Below, one piece after another: positions 7,986 through 15,502 of a stretch of 37,032 nucleotides of DNA (positions are counted from its first letter, which is position 1; every line of letters begins with the position of its first letter). The DNA lies in the NCBI GenBank assembly GCA_002380945.1, contig DFWO01000080.1, positions 1 through 37,032 of the forward strand, in the 5' to 3' direction. Position numbers and translations under genes: made by a program. The stretch is from Methylococcaceae bacterium UBA4132. GTDB taxonomy: Bacteria; Pseudomonadota; Gammaproteobacteria; Methylococcales; Methylomonadaceae. The notes beneath the pieces were generated by a model. That model was not told the DNA's origin. It saw only the letters and a list, made by a program, of their open reading frames with translations, and did not search any database.

Positions 7986-8018
7986 TTCAGCCTGTAAGCT
8001 GTTCTGCTACAGGCTGAA
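7986..8018. terminator. Hairpin terminator between convergent genes
   Basis: ttcagcctgta (7986-7996) and tacaggctgaa (8008-8018) are perfect 11-base arms with an 11-base loop. They lie between the convergent stops at 7974 and 8026. Flanking T/A-rich sequence on both sides is modest, so a bidirectional terminator is likely but not strong. Confidence 0.55.
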
Positions 8019-8025
8019 ATTATGA

Positions 8026-8403
8026 CTATTTTATGATATTAATCGTCATCGGATAACGCCACAGTTCACCGTTATTTGCCTTGATGCCACCAATAATGGG
8101 AAATACAACGGCAAGAATGCCCAAAATCATCAGCATTGGAAAACCAATAATCACGAAGAGCAATACCGAACAAATCGCGCCGTAAATAAGTTCTGAAATA
8201 ATCCAGTTGATTACAATTTTTCCATGCTCATCCAGTATCGGATATTCTTCTTTTTTAGTTTGCCAAATGATAATAGGGGCTATTAAGCCGATGAGCGGAA
8301 TAATGTAGCCCGCTAATTGTGATAAATGTAAAAACATAGCCCATTGTCGAGCTTGTTGTTCATCTGGGTCGTGTTGATTGTTTTGATATTTTGAAATATC
8401 CAC
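8026..8403 (-). CDS. DUF4870 (Tic20-like) membrane protein
   Basis: The 125-residue integral membrane protein has a hydrophilic N-terminus (QQARQWAMFLHLSQLAGY) and three to four hydrophobic helices. The family's signature is also present: P-IIIWQTKKEEYPILDEHGK-INW. DUF4870 proteins are small bacterial relatives of Tic20-like proteins with no established function. It starts with GTG at 8403, supported by a strong AGGAG seven bases upstream. The neighbours give no functional clue. Confidence 0.8.
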   Translation of the reverse strand: MDISKYQNNQHDPDEQQARQWAMFLHLSQLAGYIIPLIGLIAPIIIWQTKKEEYPILDEHGKIVINWIISELIYGAICSVLLFVIIGFPMLMILGILAVVFPIIGGIKANNGELWRYPMTINIIK

Positions 8404-8540
8404 TTGATGTCTCCTGCTTTATTGATGTCTAACAGTGGTGTGATTGCCTTGTGATAGGCGCGTTTTGAAATTACACAATCCCATTTTAAATAGCAAGTTA
8501 TTATAGGCAAACTGTATTTAAATAATAACAAGGATTTTTT

Positions 8541-8912
8541 ATGTTAAAAAACGATCTTATTTTGCATCATGCCAGTTTTGTGGTGGCGAATACTGAAGCC
8601 TCACTGGCATTTTATTCGGGCGTTTTGGGTTTACAACAAATGGAACGACCTGATTTAGGCTTTAAAGGTGCGTGGTTACGATTAGGGGAGCAACAACTGC
8701 ATTTACTGGAGTTGCCCAATATGGATCCGACGACAGGTCGTCCAGCACATGGCGGACGCGATCGCCATGTGGCATTAAGCACTGCCGCACTTGATCCTGT
8801 TAAAGAAAGCCTAGAACAGGCGGGTGTGCCTTACACGCTCAGTATCTCAGGGCGGCGGGCATTATTTTGTCGTGATCCAGATGGTAATGCGATAGAGATT
8901 TTAGAGCGGTAA
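8541..8912 (+). CDS. VOC-family (glyoxalase/dioxygenase-fold) protein
   Basis: The 123-residue protein has the two beta-alpha-beta-beta-beta modules of the vicinal oxygen chelate superfamily. Likely metal ligands are the N-terminal His in LHHASFVV, Glu in HLLELPN, His in DRHVALS and Glu in GNAIEILE. The CRDPDGNAIEI ending is typical of glyoxalase/bleomycin-resistance-type proteins. The exact reaction cannot be told from sequence. AAGGA precedes the ATG at good spacing. It converges on the HD hydrolase gene with only 3 bases between stops. Confidence 0.85.
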   Translation: MLKNDLILHHASFVVANTEASLAFYSGVLGLQQMERPDLGFKGAWLRLGEQQLHLLELPNMDPTTGRPAHGGRDRHVALSTAALDPVKESLEQAGVPYTLSISGRRALFCRDPDGNAIEILER

Positions 8913-8915
8913 TCG

Positions 8916-9341
8916 CTAATCGGTTTCGTTTAATAGCTGCCATGCAGCGTGATACTTAGCCACTCGCGCTAAATCGATTTCGCTTAAGGTCAATAAACGT
9001 AGTACGTTAATATTGTCTTCTATATCCGCTATCTTAACTTTACGCGCGAGGGTGTTTTGTTTAGCTCTTAAAACAAAGGCTTGGTAATTTTCGCCCGTTT
9101 GTTTAGTTAGACATAACACCGCGTCAACCACGTCACTAGGAATACCTTCTGCCAATAAATCAGCAGCGGTAATGTCTGAATCTTCAATAACATCATGTAA
9201 TAAAGCCGCTGCCATTTCAGTGTCCGTGGACATTTTTGCCATGAGTCTAAGCGGATGGTGAATATATGCTCGTCCCGCTTTATCGGTTTTTCCCGTATAA
9301 GCGCGAAGGGCAATAGCTAATGAGGTTTCGATGAGTGCCAT
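8916..9341 (-). CDS. HD-domain hydrolase related to (p)ppGpp hydrolases
   Basis: The 141-residue single-domain HD protein resembles the hydrolase half of RelA/SpoT and small alarmone hydrolases. The metal-binding pattern is YIHHPLR, then AAALLHDVIEDSD (the HD pair), and later KIADIEDN, which supplies the last Asp. No synthetase or regulatory domain is present. Alarmone or another nucleotide hydrolysis is probable but not proven. I place the start at the ATG at 9341 (MALIETSLAIA) because the upstream in-frame extension crosses a palindromic repeat and is not protein-like. Confidence 0.8.
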   Translation of the reverse strand: MALIETSLAIALRAYTGKTDKAGRAYIHHPLRLMAKMSTDTEMAAALLHDVIEDSDITAADLLAEGIPSDVVDAVLCLTKQTGENYQAFVLRAKQNTLARKVKIADIEDNINVLRLLTLSEIDLARVAKYHAAWQLLNETD

Positions 9342-9390
9342 GATGATGAAAACGCTTGGTAGTACGCAAATAGGAGTGATATGGTTGCAC

Positions 9391-9411
9391 AGACGTTGCA
9401 TCGCAACGTCT
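9391..9411. repeat. Palindrome (AGACGTTGC/GCAACGTCT)
   Basis: Perfect nine-base arms at 9391-9399 and 9403-9411 flank a 3-base loop between the Gfo/Idh gene and the HD hydrolase. The gcaacgtct half also occurs near 5282-5289, which supports a dispersed family. Confidence 0.65.
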
Positions 9412-9438
9412 CTACGAGTCGCTTTTTTATATCAAACT

Positions 9439-10524
9439 TTAGTAACTATCCGCATCGGTTATATTTTGCACTTCCCGACTACGCTTTCTTTTAAATGTCC
9501 ACATTTTCAGGGCGTTGCCTTTAACGACTTGTTGCTCTTTGACTGATTGCAGAGCAGCAACAATCAGTTGACAATTATTTTTTGCGTCTTCCAATGACAG
9601 CAATGGGGCTTTGCCTTCTAACACGCATTGACTGAAATGCTCTACTTCCAACAAAAAATGATTAGCAGGTGGTAGTTGTTCTTCTGCGTGTTGTCCATCG
9701 TCACTCCACCATGAAATGATGGGGGTATCGGTAGGCATAGCCCAAACGTTGTGGCATTTTATACCGCCTTTTGTGCCGATAATTTCATATTCACAACGTC
9801 TTGCCCGTTCAAAGCTAAAATCGAAGTGTGCAAATTTACCGTCACCAAAATCAATAATGCCGCTACTGATAATATCTGCACCGCTGGCAACGTGTTTTGC
9901 AAGTGCGGTGATGGCAACAGGTTCTTGATTGAAAAATAACCGAGTGCAATGAATGGCATAACAGCCTATATCCCACATTGCCCCACCGCCATTTTCAACA
10001 CTTTCGGTTAAGCGGTACATTCTTTCAGGACGCATCATAAAAGAAAAACTGCTACGGACTGAACGGACTTCGCCAATAAGACCAGATTGTATTAATGCTT
10101 GTACGTGTGCGTGTTGGGGATGAAAGCGGTACATAAAACCTTCCATGACGGCGACGTTATGTTCTTGGGCGGCAATGAAAATAGACTCGATAGCCGCTAC
10201 ACTCAATGCCATTGGTTTTTCACACAATACATGCTTACCCAGTTTGATAGCACGCAATGCCCATTCAGCGTGTTCGTAATTGGCAAGCGGAATATATACG
10301 GCATCTATATTAGGGTCATTGAGTAAGGCTTCACGATCACTATATATACGAACATTTTGTTGGTCTGGCGCGTATTTTTCCAACGTTTGCGCCGCCGCAT
10401 TAGGACGACGACTAGCAATGGCAACCAATTCTGTGTTGGATGCACCCGCAATGGCAGGCATTAAACGTTCATTGATGCGTGCCGCACCTAAAATGCCCCA
10501 GCGTAATTTTGATTTGTCATTCAT
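9439..10524 (-). CDS. Gfo/Idh/MocA-family NAD(P)-dependent oxidoreductase
   Basis: The 361-residue protein has an N-terminal Rossmann fold (WGILGAARINERLMP) with a GxxGxA dinucleotide signature. The CEKPMAL motif carries the catalytic lysine, and the C-terminal alpha/beta domain includes GGGAMWDIGCYAIH, where Asp and His contribute to catalysis in this family. Members oxidise or reduce sugars, inositols or bile pigments, and the substrate here cannot be inferred. The tail after about residue 340 is Lys/Arg-rich and probably not part of the fold. The start is supported by AAGGTAG upstream. It has no obvious operon partner. Confidence 0.9.
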   Translation of the reverse strand: MNDKSKLRWGILGAARINERLMPAIAGASNTELVAIASRRPNAAAQTLEKYAPDQQNVRIYSDREALLNDPNIDAVYIPLANYEHAEWALRAIKLGKHVLCEKPMALSVAAIESIFIAAQEHNVAVMEGFMYRFHPQHAHVQALIQSGLIGEVRSVRSSFSFMMRPERMYRLTESVENGGGAMWDIGCYAIHCTRLFFNQEPVAITALAKHVASGADIISSGIIDFGDGKFAHFDFSFERARRCEYEIIGTKGGIKCHNVWAMPTDTPIISWWSDDGQHAEEQLPPANHFLLEVEHFSQCVLEGKAPLLSLEDAKNNCQLIVAALQSVKEQQVVKGNALKMWTFKRKRSREVQNITDADSY

Positions 10525-10656
10525 TCGAGCTACCTTTTTGGTTGATGATTCTAATCTTGACGTTATAGCAATTACCGCCCCATAGAAGCAAGTAACGATT
10601 TTTATAATCGCTTTGTAGGTTATCTTGAATGATGAATGACCAAGAATTTTTAACCG

Positions 10657-10920
10657 TTATTTCGGACAGCCTTCTAATTTATAAATAGCATAGCCTTGCG
10701 CGGTTATTTGCGCTCTTAATTCTTCAGGTGCTTCAATGCTGTGACAAAAATAACAGTTGCCTGAAGTGATAGTTGCATTAGTTTCACCGATACTTTGTAA
10801 CCATTTTTGCGCGTATTCCAAGGCTTTTTGCTGATCTTGTTCATCGAGTATCACATCAAAGTGTATAATCTTGCCTTGAGTTGTTTTTGCATAGGTATCA
10901 AATACATGAGAAATAGGCAT
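10657..10920 (-). CDS. DUF2024 family protein
   Basis: The 87-residue soluble protein has the family's HVFDTYAKTTQGKIIHFDVI opening and GNCYFCHSIEAP near the C-terminus, where a Cys-x2-Cys-His occurs (CYFCH). The function of DUF2024 is not established. Start is firm, with AAAGGAG upstream. It is divergent from the MarR gene; the shared 150-bp intergenic region holds a palindrome that could serve both. Confidence 0.8.
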   Translation of the reverse strand: MPISHVFDTYAKTTQGKIIHFDVILDEQDQQKALEYAQKWLQSIGETNATITSGNCYFCHSIEAPEELRAQITAQGYAIYKLEGCPK

Positions 10921-10998
10921 AAGAACTCCTTTAAAAAATCGGTATTTAACAGAACGCGTAGCAAATTATTAACCTAATTTACTCACTAAGCATAATAA

Positions 10999-11035
10999 TG
11001 TCGATTCGACACCTAATAATAGGGTAGACTATATT
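10999..11035 (+). promoter_or_regulatory. Probable promoter and operator for the MarR gene
   Basis: A sigma-70-like promoter reads TCGACA at 11006-11011, an 18-base spacer and TATATT at 11030-11035, giving a start about 30 bases before the MarR ATG. The -35 element lies inside a small palindrome, tgtcgattcgaca (10999-11011), placed as expected for autorepression by a dimeric MarR protein. The assignment rests on position and pattern only. Confidence 0.4.
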
Positions 11036-11074
11036 TTAGTGTCAACTTAATTAATCACGCTCAGTATAGGTTCT

Positions 11075-11635
11075 ATGGAAGCAGTTGATGTATTTGATTT
11101 GATTGAACGTATGGCGGCATTAATTCGTTCAGAAGAACGTAAAAAATGCGCTGAATTGGGATTGCAACCTGTGCATTTGCAAGTATTGGATTATTTATCA
11201 CGTTGCAATCGTTATAGTGATACGCCCGCCGCACTGACTAAATATTTAGGCATGACGCGGGGTACGGTTTCGCAAACCTTGTTGTTATTGGAAAAAAAAG
11301 GCTATGTGAAAAAAACCGCTGATAGCGCAGATCGGCGCGTAGTGCATCTGAGTTTGTTGCCCGAAGGCGAGATGATGTTAAAACAAGCGCGGCAATCGGA
11401 GTTGTTTAAACAGGCTTCGTTAATCTTTAAAGAAAACGAGTTTGTGAATCATGAAATAATTTTTGTCAAGGCACTGATGGCATTGCAAAAAGCTAATCGT
11501 TCAGAATCGTTTGGTTTATGCAAGTCCTGTCAATATTTTACTCAATTGCCCACAGGTTTTCAGTGTAACTTAACTAAAGAATTACTCAGTCAAAGTGACA
11601 GTGAGAAAATATGCCAAGAGCATAGTCTTTTTTAG
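11075..11635 (+). CDS. MarR-family regulator with C-terminal cysteine cluster
   Basis: The 186-residue protein has a winged-helix MarR domain (about 1-140). TKYLGMTRGTVSQTLLLLEKKGYVKK is the helix-turn-helix and SADRRVVHLSLLPEG is the wing. An extra C-terminal segment follows with C149, C152, C164 and C180, plus H183 (CKSCQYF ... CNLT ... CQEH). This spacing suggests a zinc site or iron-sulfur cluster, or redox-active thiols, so it is probably a metal- or redox-responsive repressor. The ligand is not known. The next gene, encoding a DUF1499 protein, follows after 27 bases on the same strand and may be co-transcribed. Confidence 0.85.
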   Translation: MEAVDVFDLIERMAALIRSEERKKCAELGLQPVHLQVLDYLSRCNRYSDTPAALTKYLGMTRGTVSQTLLLLEKKGYVKKTADSADRRVVHLSLLPEGEMMLKQARQSELFKQASLIFKENEFVNHEIIFVKALMALQKANRSESFGLCKSCQYFTQLPTGFQCNLTKELLSQSDSEKICQEHSLF

Positions 11636-11662
11636 TAACCACGGTAGACAGCGGTATTTTTT

Positions 11663-12100
11663 ATGAATATTAACACTATTTTTTATCTCATTTTTATGAC
11701 TTTTGGAACTATTACCGTCAGCCACGCGGCGGAACAAAAAACTTTGCTAGCTTGCCCAAATAGCCCTAATTGTGTGTCTAGTTTAGCCACCGATAAGGCG
11801 CATTTTATTGCACCCTTTAAAATTGTTGGGGCAATTGATACCGCTAGTTTAGCGGTAAAAAACGCGCTGCTAAATCAACCTCGCACAGTGATTACACAGG
11901 AAACGGAAAATACACTTCATGCAGAAGCGACTTCGCTGATTTTTCGGTTTGTTGATGATGTGGATGTACTATTGGATAGCGAGGCACGTTTGTTTCATAT
12001 TCGTTCAGCTTCGCGTGTCGGTTATGGGGATTTTGGTGTCAATCGTAAACGGGTGGAGAAATTACGCTTGCAGTTAAAAGCAGCGGGTGTGATTGAATAA
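11663..12100 (+). CDS. DUF1499 family exported protein
   Basis: The 145-residue protein has an N-terminal signal peptide (hydrophobic about residues 5-18, cleavage near SHAA). The family hallmark LACPNSPNCVSSLATDKAH follows, then a conserved ending SRVGYGDFGVNRKRVEKLR. The two cysteines in CPNSPNC are invariant in the family. Function is unknown; members are exported or membrane-linked. It is probably in an operon with the upstream MarR gene. Confidence 0.85.
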   Translation: MNINTIFYLIFMTFGTITVSHAAEQKTLLACPNSPNCVSSLATDKAHFIAPFKIVGAIDTASLAVKNALLNQPRTVITQETENTLHAEATSLIFRFVDDVDVLLDSEARLFHIRSASRVGYGDFGVNRKRVEKLRLQLKAAGVIE

Positions 12101-12229
12101 ATACACTGAAATAGTTGTATTGTAAATTTGCGATTGAACCTCCTTGGATTCCGAAGGGTATTTCCCATAGTGATTGCTCAAGTCCGAATCAATGCCTTTC
12201 TTCTTTGGAATCGGAGATATAAAACCTAT

Positions 12230-12610
12230 TCATTTGGTGTGTTTTACGGCAACAAACAAGTAACACCAAAACAAAATTACGCCTAAGGCTGCACCAAAGA
12301 CATTAGCGATAGCATCATCATAAGAAAACTGCCGTGTTGCCGTAAACCAAAACTGGCAATATTCCAATAATACGCCTACAAAGGAACAAGCCAGCAATAC
12401 CATTAATGAAACCACCCACTGCTGTTTATGAAACCTGCATGCGCTCATGAGCAACAAGGACAATAAACCATAAGCTACTGCATGATCAATCTTATCCCAA
12501 GCAATATTTCCGATCGCCAGACTAGAATCTGGATGTAATCATGGGTTAAGACTTAAAAAAGCCAAAATAGCAAAATAAATGGATACTACACGTATTGTAT
12601 TTAAGTTCAT
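12230..12610 (-). pseudogene. VanZ-like membrane protein gene with an internal stop
   Basis: A reading frame of about 126 codons from ATG at 12610 is interrupted by one TGA at 12539-12541 (codon 24), where FLSLNP would be followed by Trp in relatives (TGG to TGA). The rest is intact: IAWDKIDHAVAYGLLS, transmembrane helices, and EYCQFWFTATRQFSYDDAIANVFGA. These are the VanZ-family features, with conserved D-K-DH and D-ANxxG motifs. Translation could restart at the TTG at 12463 and yield a 77-residue fragment, but that would lack the first helices. It is either a fresh nonsense mutation or UGA read-through; no other gene in the window uses in-frame TGA. Confidence 0.75.
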
Positions 12611-13009
12611 TTGAATAACTAAAGCTCTATTGTTTTTTGAAAACCATCAATAGGGACAGCAATAACTGGTTCCATATAAAACGCGATGTTCGACTTTTAA
12701 AATAGAACTAAGCGATCCAATTGAAGAAACCTCTGTCCTAGCAATGGTTTAAAAAAAAGCCGACGGTATGAGTAAGTAATTTGCGGATAAAGCAATTGGC
12801 TAGATGCCAGCCAGGGGTTACGCGCCCTGACTTTATTTAAGTCATTTCACGACTATCAATGGCAGTGAAGCTGCACACATGATTAGAAAAAGGCGACTTT
12901 TAGATGAAAGTATACCTGTTTATTAGCAGTTTATGGCTTTAGTAGAGCAATTTTTCCCACAGATAAGTGCGACTTTATGCTTTATGAATATTTACAATAG
13001 AATCAAAAA
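12611..13009. other. Gene-free stretch with a possible transposase scrap
   Basis: There is no credible intact gene in these 400 bases. On the minus strand, 12830-12738 reads as fragments resembling the C-terminal end of a DDE transposase. ARNPW occurs in one frame, then HLANCFIRKLLTHTVGFFLN in the next, broken by a frameshift and closed by a stop. The resemblance comes from pattern memory and is weak. No inverted terminal repeats were found. Confidence 0.25.
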
Positions 13010-13041
13010 AACGCCAACATCAAGGTTTTGATGTTGGCGTT
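13010..13041 (-). terminator. Strong intrinsic terminator of the rpoE-rseA-mucD operon
   Basis: Perfect 14-base arms (13010-13023 and 13028-13041) with a 4-base loop lie just past the mucD stop. On the minus strand the stem is followed by a T run (A run at 13005-13010 on the plus strand). This is a classical rho-independent terminator. Confidence 0.9.
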
Positions 13042-13051
13042 CAAGCAAACG

Positions 13052-14470
13052 TTATTTATTGATTTTAAGTGCTAAAAAGGCAGGACTGCCACGATGCTGA
13101 ATTAAAATCGCAATTGATTTATCAACAGGTAGTTTTTTAATGACTTTATCAAAATCATCCACGCCATTGATGGGTTCATTTTGAATGCGTAAAATTACAT
13201 CACCACGAGAAATACCTGCGTCTTTAGCGACTCCTTTTTCGACTTCACGAATTAATACACCGCCTTTAGGGACTTGTAAGGCTTCTCTTTCTTCCGCACT
13301 TAGTTCGCTGACTTTAATGCCCAGTTTATTAGCTGGCTTAGCTTCTACTTTGGTTTTAGTGACTTTTTTATCTTGGTCGGGTAATAATCCCACTTTGAAG
13401 GTCACAGTTTTGGTTTCGCCTTGGCGAATGAGTTTTAAGGTCGCTTCCTTATTAATGGGCGTAACGCCAACCATCGGTGGTAAATCACCTGAAGTCTCAA
13501 CGGGTTGACCATTAAATTCAGTAATAATGTCACCGATTTGTATATCAGCATGGGCAGCTGGGCTATCGGGTACGATTCTAGCCACTAACGCGCCTTGGGG
13601 TTTTTTCATACCAAATGATTCAGCTAATTTACGCGTGACATCTTGTATTTGTACGCCTAACCAGCCATGTGTCGCTTTACCTGTGGTTTTTATTTGCTCA
13701 ACGACATTCATTACTACGTCCATCGGAATAGAGAATGACAGCCCCATAAACCCGCCCGTGCGGCTGTAAATCTGCGAGTTAATGCCAACGACTTTGCCAT
13801 CCATGTTAAACAAGGGTCCCCCTGAGTTACCTGGATTAATGGCGACATCGGTTTGAATAAACGGCACATAGTTACCACCTGGTAGGCTTCGACCTTTGGC
13901 ACTGACGATACCTGCGGTGGCTGATTGTTCAAAGCCAAATGGTGAACCAATGGCTAATACCCATTCACCGACTTTCAGTTGTTCAGGTGAACCAATAGTG
14001 ACAGCGGGTAAGTCAGTTGCATCGACTTTTAACACGGCTACATCAGTACGCGCATCAGAACCAATTAGTTTGGCAACTAATTCTCTGCGATCAGACAGCT
14101 TGACGATAATTTCATCAGCGTTTTTGACCACATGATGATTGGTTAACACATAACCATCTTTGGAAATAATAAAACCCGAACCTAACGATTGCGCGTCTTC
14201 ATCACCGCCTTCATCTTCACCGTCACCTTCTCCGTCAGGATTTTTATAAAAGTGTTTAAACAATTCCTCCATTTCGGGAGGCAACCCTTCGGGAAGCTGA
14301 GGTTCTTTTCCACTGAGTACTTCATCGGGTTTGGCTTTTTGCGTGGTGCTAATATTAACGACCGACGCGCCATTGGTTTTTACCATTTCAGTGAAATCGG
14401 GCAATTGAGCCAATACTTGTTGGCTAAATAGCACCAGTAAAAATAAATACCATCTGATAATTTTGAACAT
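13052..14470 (-). CDS. mucD: Periplasmic serine protease Do (DegP/MucD)
   Basis: The 472-residue HtrA-family protease/chaperone degrades misfolded envelope proteins. A signal peptide (1-21, cleavage after VLA) precedes an acidic, Gly/Asp-rich insertion (GEGDGEDEGGDEDA). The trypsin-like domain has the catalytic triad H113 in TNHHVV, D143 in RTDVAVLK and S216 in NPGNSGGPL. Two PDZ domains follow (about 265-360 and 380-470). I chose ATG 14470, preceded by GGAG; a longer in-frame extension upstream would overlap rseA and is spurious. As the third gene after rpoE and rseA it matches the Pseudomonas algU-mucA-mucB-mucD arrangement, but mucB/rseB is absent. Confidence 0.95.
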   Translation of the reverse strand: MFKIIRWYLFLLVLFSQQVLAQLPDFTEMVKTNGASVVNISTTQKAKPDEVLSGKEPQLPEGLPPEMEELFKHFYKNPDGEGDGEDEGGDEDAQSLGSGFIISKDGYVLTNHHVVKNADEIIVKLSDRRELVAKLIGSDARTDVAVLKVDATDLPAVTIGSPEQLKVGEWVLAIGSPFGFEQSATAGIVSAKGRSLPGGNYVPFIQTDVAINPGNSGGPLFNMDGKVVGINSQIYSRTGGFMGLSFSIPMDVVMNVVEQIKTTGKATHGWLGVQIQDVTRKLAESFGMKKPQGALVARIVPDSPAAHADIQIGDIITEFNGQPVETSGDLPPMVGVTPINKEATLKLIRQGETKTVTFKVGLLPDQDKKVTKTKVEAKPANKLGIKVSELSAEEREALQVPKGGVLIREVEKGVAKDAGISRGDVILRIQNEPINGVDDFDKVIKKLPVDKSIAILIQHRGSPAFLALKINK

Positions 14471-14501
14471 AAAATCTCCGTTTTTTAACAGGATAAATAG
14501 T

Positions 14502-14756
14502 TTATTGTAATAAATAACCATCGGAAGGCTGATGCGGCAACCCATCAATAGGTGTTTGCTGAATTTCTTGTTGAATGCGCATGGCAAAATCAATTGAAAT
14601 CCATAAAAAATCATCGGTTTTTATCGCATGACTAACTGCTGCATAACGCTTCAATTTGTCTTTCAAGTCAGGTTGTTCTGTGATTGTTTTTAGTAAATGT
14701 AAGGTTTCATCATGGCTTAGATCATCATCTAAGAATCGGGAAATTTTTTCAGTCAT
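14502..14756 (-). CDS. Short RseA/MucA-like anti-sigma factor lacking a membrane segment
   Basis: The 84-residue protein starts with an ATGA overlap with the rpoE stop. MTEKISRFLDDDLSHDE... matches the N-terminal sigma-binding domain of RseA/MucA (RseA_N), with a helical middle LKDKLKRYAAVSHAIKTDDF. Typical RseA or MucA is about 195-215 residues, with a transmembrane helix and a periplasmic domain cut by DegS/AlgW. Here the protein ends shortly after the cytoplasmic domain and only 31 bases separate it from mucD, so no membrane segment is encoded. It would be a soluble anti-sigma, or a truncated one. Regulation by envelope proteolysis therefore cannot work in the standard way. Confidence 0.8.
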   Translation of the reverse strand: MTEKISRFLDDDLSHDETLHLLKTITEQPDLKDKLKRYAAVSHAIKTDDFLWISIDFAMRIQQEIQQTPIDGLPHQPSDGYLLQ

Positions 14757-15358
14757 CGAAAATTACCATATATGAGTAAAGGGGTTAATTCATGGTCAAT
14801 GGCTTCACGCGCTCTAAAAATACGCGAGCGTACAGTGCCAACGGGACAATCCATTGCTTGTGCAATTGCTTCATAACTCAAACCATCAAATTCACATAGC
14901 GTAATGGCTATGCGCATTTCTTCAGGTAAATTATCAATGGTTTTTTTGATGGTAGTCAGTATTTCCTGATTTAACAACTGCGTTTCTGGTGTTTCCATGT
15001 CTTGTAGCTGAAGCAAGTTTTCAACGACTTCAGCCGTTTGAATATCGACTTGATAATTGGAATGTCGCCTTGATCGAGTCACCAAATCATTTTTCGCCGT
15101 ATTAACAGCAATACGGTATAACCAAGTATAAAAAGCAGCGTCACCTCGAAAGCTGTGTATTGCTCGATAGGCTTTAATAAAGACCTCCTGAGCCACATCT
15201 TGCGCGTCGCTAACGTCTTTCACATAACGGTTAACCAATTGAATGATTTTATGTTGGTATTTGATGACCAGAAAGTCAAATGCCGACTTATCACCGTGCT
15301 GCACGCGCAACACCAGTTCTCGATCCAATTGTTCACTATTTTTCGGGTAACTATTCAC
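14753..15358 (-). CDS. rpoE: RNA polymerase sigma-E factor (RpoE/AlgU)
   Basis: The 201-residue ECF sigma factor directs the envelope-stress regulon. Region 2 is clear: HKIIQLVNRYVKDVSDAQDVAQEVFIKAYRA, then FRGDAAFYTWLYRIAVNTAKN for 2.3/2.4. Region 4 has LPEEMRIAITLCEFDGLSYEAIAQAMDCPVGTVRSRIFRAR, nearly identical to E. coli RpoE. The start is a GTG (15358) with no good ribosome binding site, but the residues from it (NSEQLDRELVLRV) align with the E. coli N-terminus. It overlaps rseA by 4 bases and is divergent from nadB, the usual gammaproteobacterial order. Confidence 0.96.
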   Translation of the reverse strand: MNSYPKNSEQLDRELVLRVQHGDKSAFDFLVIKYQHKIIQLVNRYVKDVSDAQDVAQEVFIKAYRAIHSFRGDAAFYTWLYRIAVNTAKNDLVTRSRRHSNYQVDIQTAEVVENLLQLQDMETPETQLLNQEILTTIKKTIDNLPEEMRIAITLCEFDGLSYEAIAQAMDCPVGTVRSRIFRAREAIDHELTPLLIYGNFR

Positions 15359-15377
15359 TGGAGTGATGTATGGGCTA

Positions 15378-15405
15378 TGTGGACAACATTAAACGGCATA
15401 AGTTC
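15378..15405 (-). promoter_or_regulatory. Candidate sigma-E promoter upstream of rpoE
   Basis: Read on the minus strand, GAACTT (15405-15400) is followed after 15 bases by GTCCACA (15384-15378). This resembles the RpoE consensus GAACTT-N15/16-TCnnA and would give autoregulation. The predicted start leaves only about a dozen bases before the GTG, consistent with the missing ribosome binding site or with a second promoter further upstream. Confidence 0.4.
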
Positions 15406-15502
15406 TTATCCACAAAAATTGTGTTATCGCGCTAAAAAGCGTTATTATCCTCAAACGGTGCAAACTAAGCCACCCCCATTCACTAAACCGATCTGCTTTT
15501 TT

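Noticed and set aside
14471..14614. Open extension of mucD upstream of 14470
   Set aside because: It overlaps rseA, lacks a signal-peptide-compatible start and the ATG at 14470 has a ribosome binding site followed by a clear signal peptide.
15155..15502. Open frame extending nadB upstream by 116 codons
   Set aside because: It is antisense to rpoE, lacks homology, and NadB begins normally at 15503.
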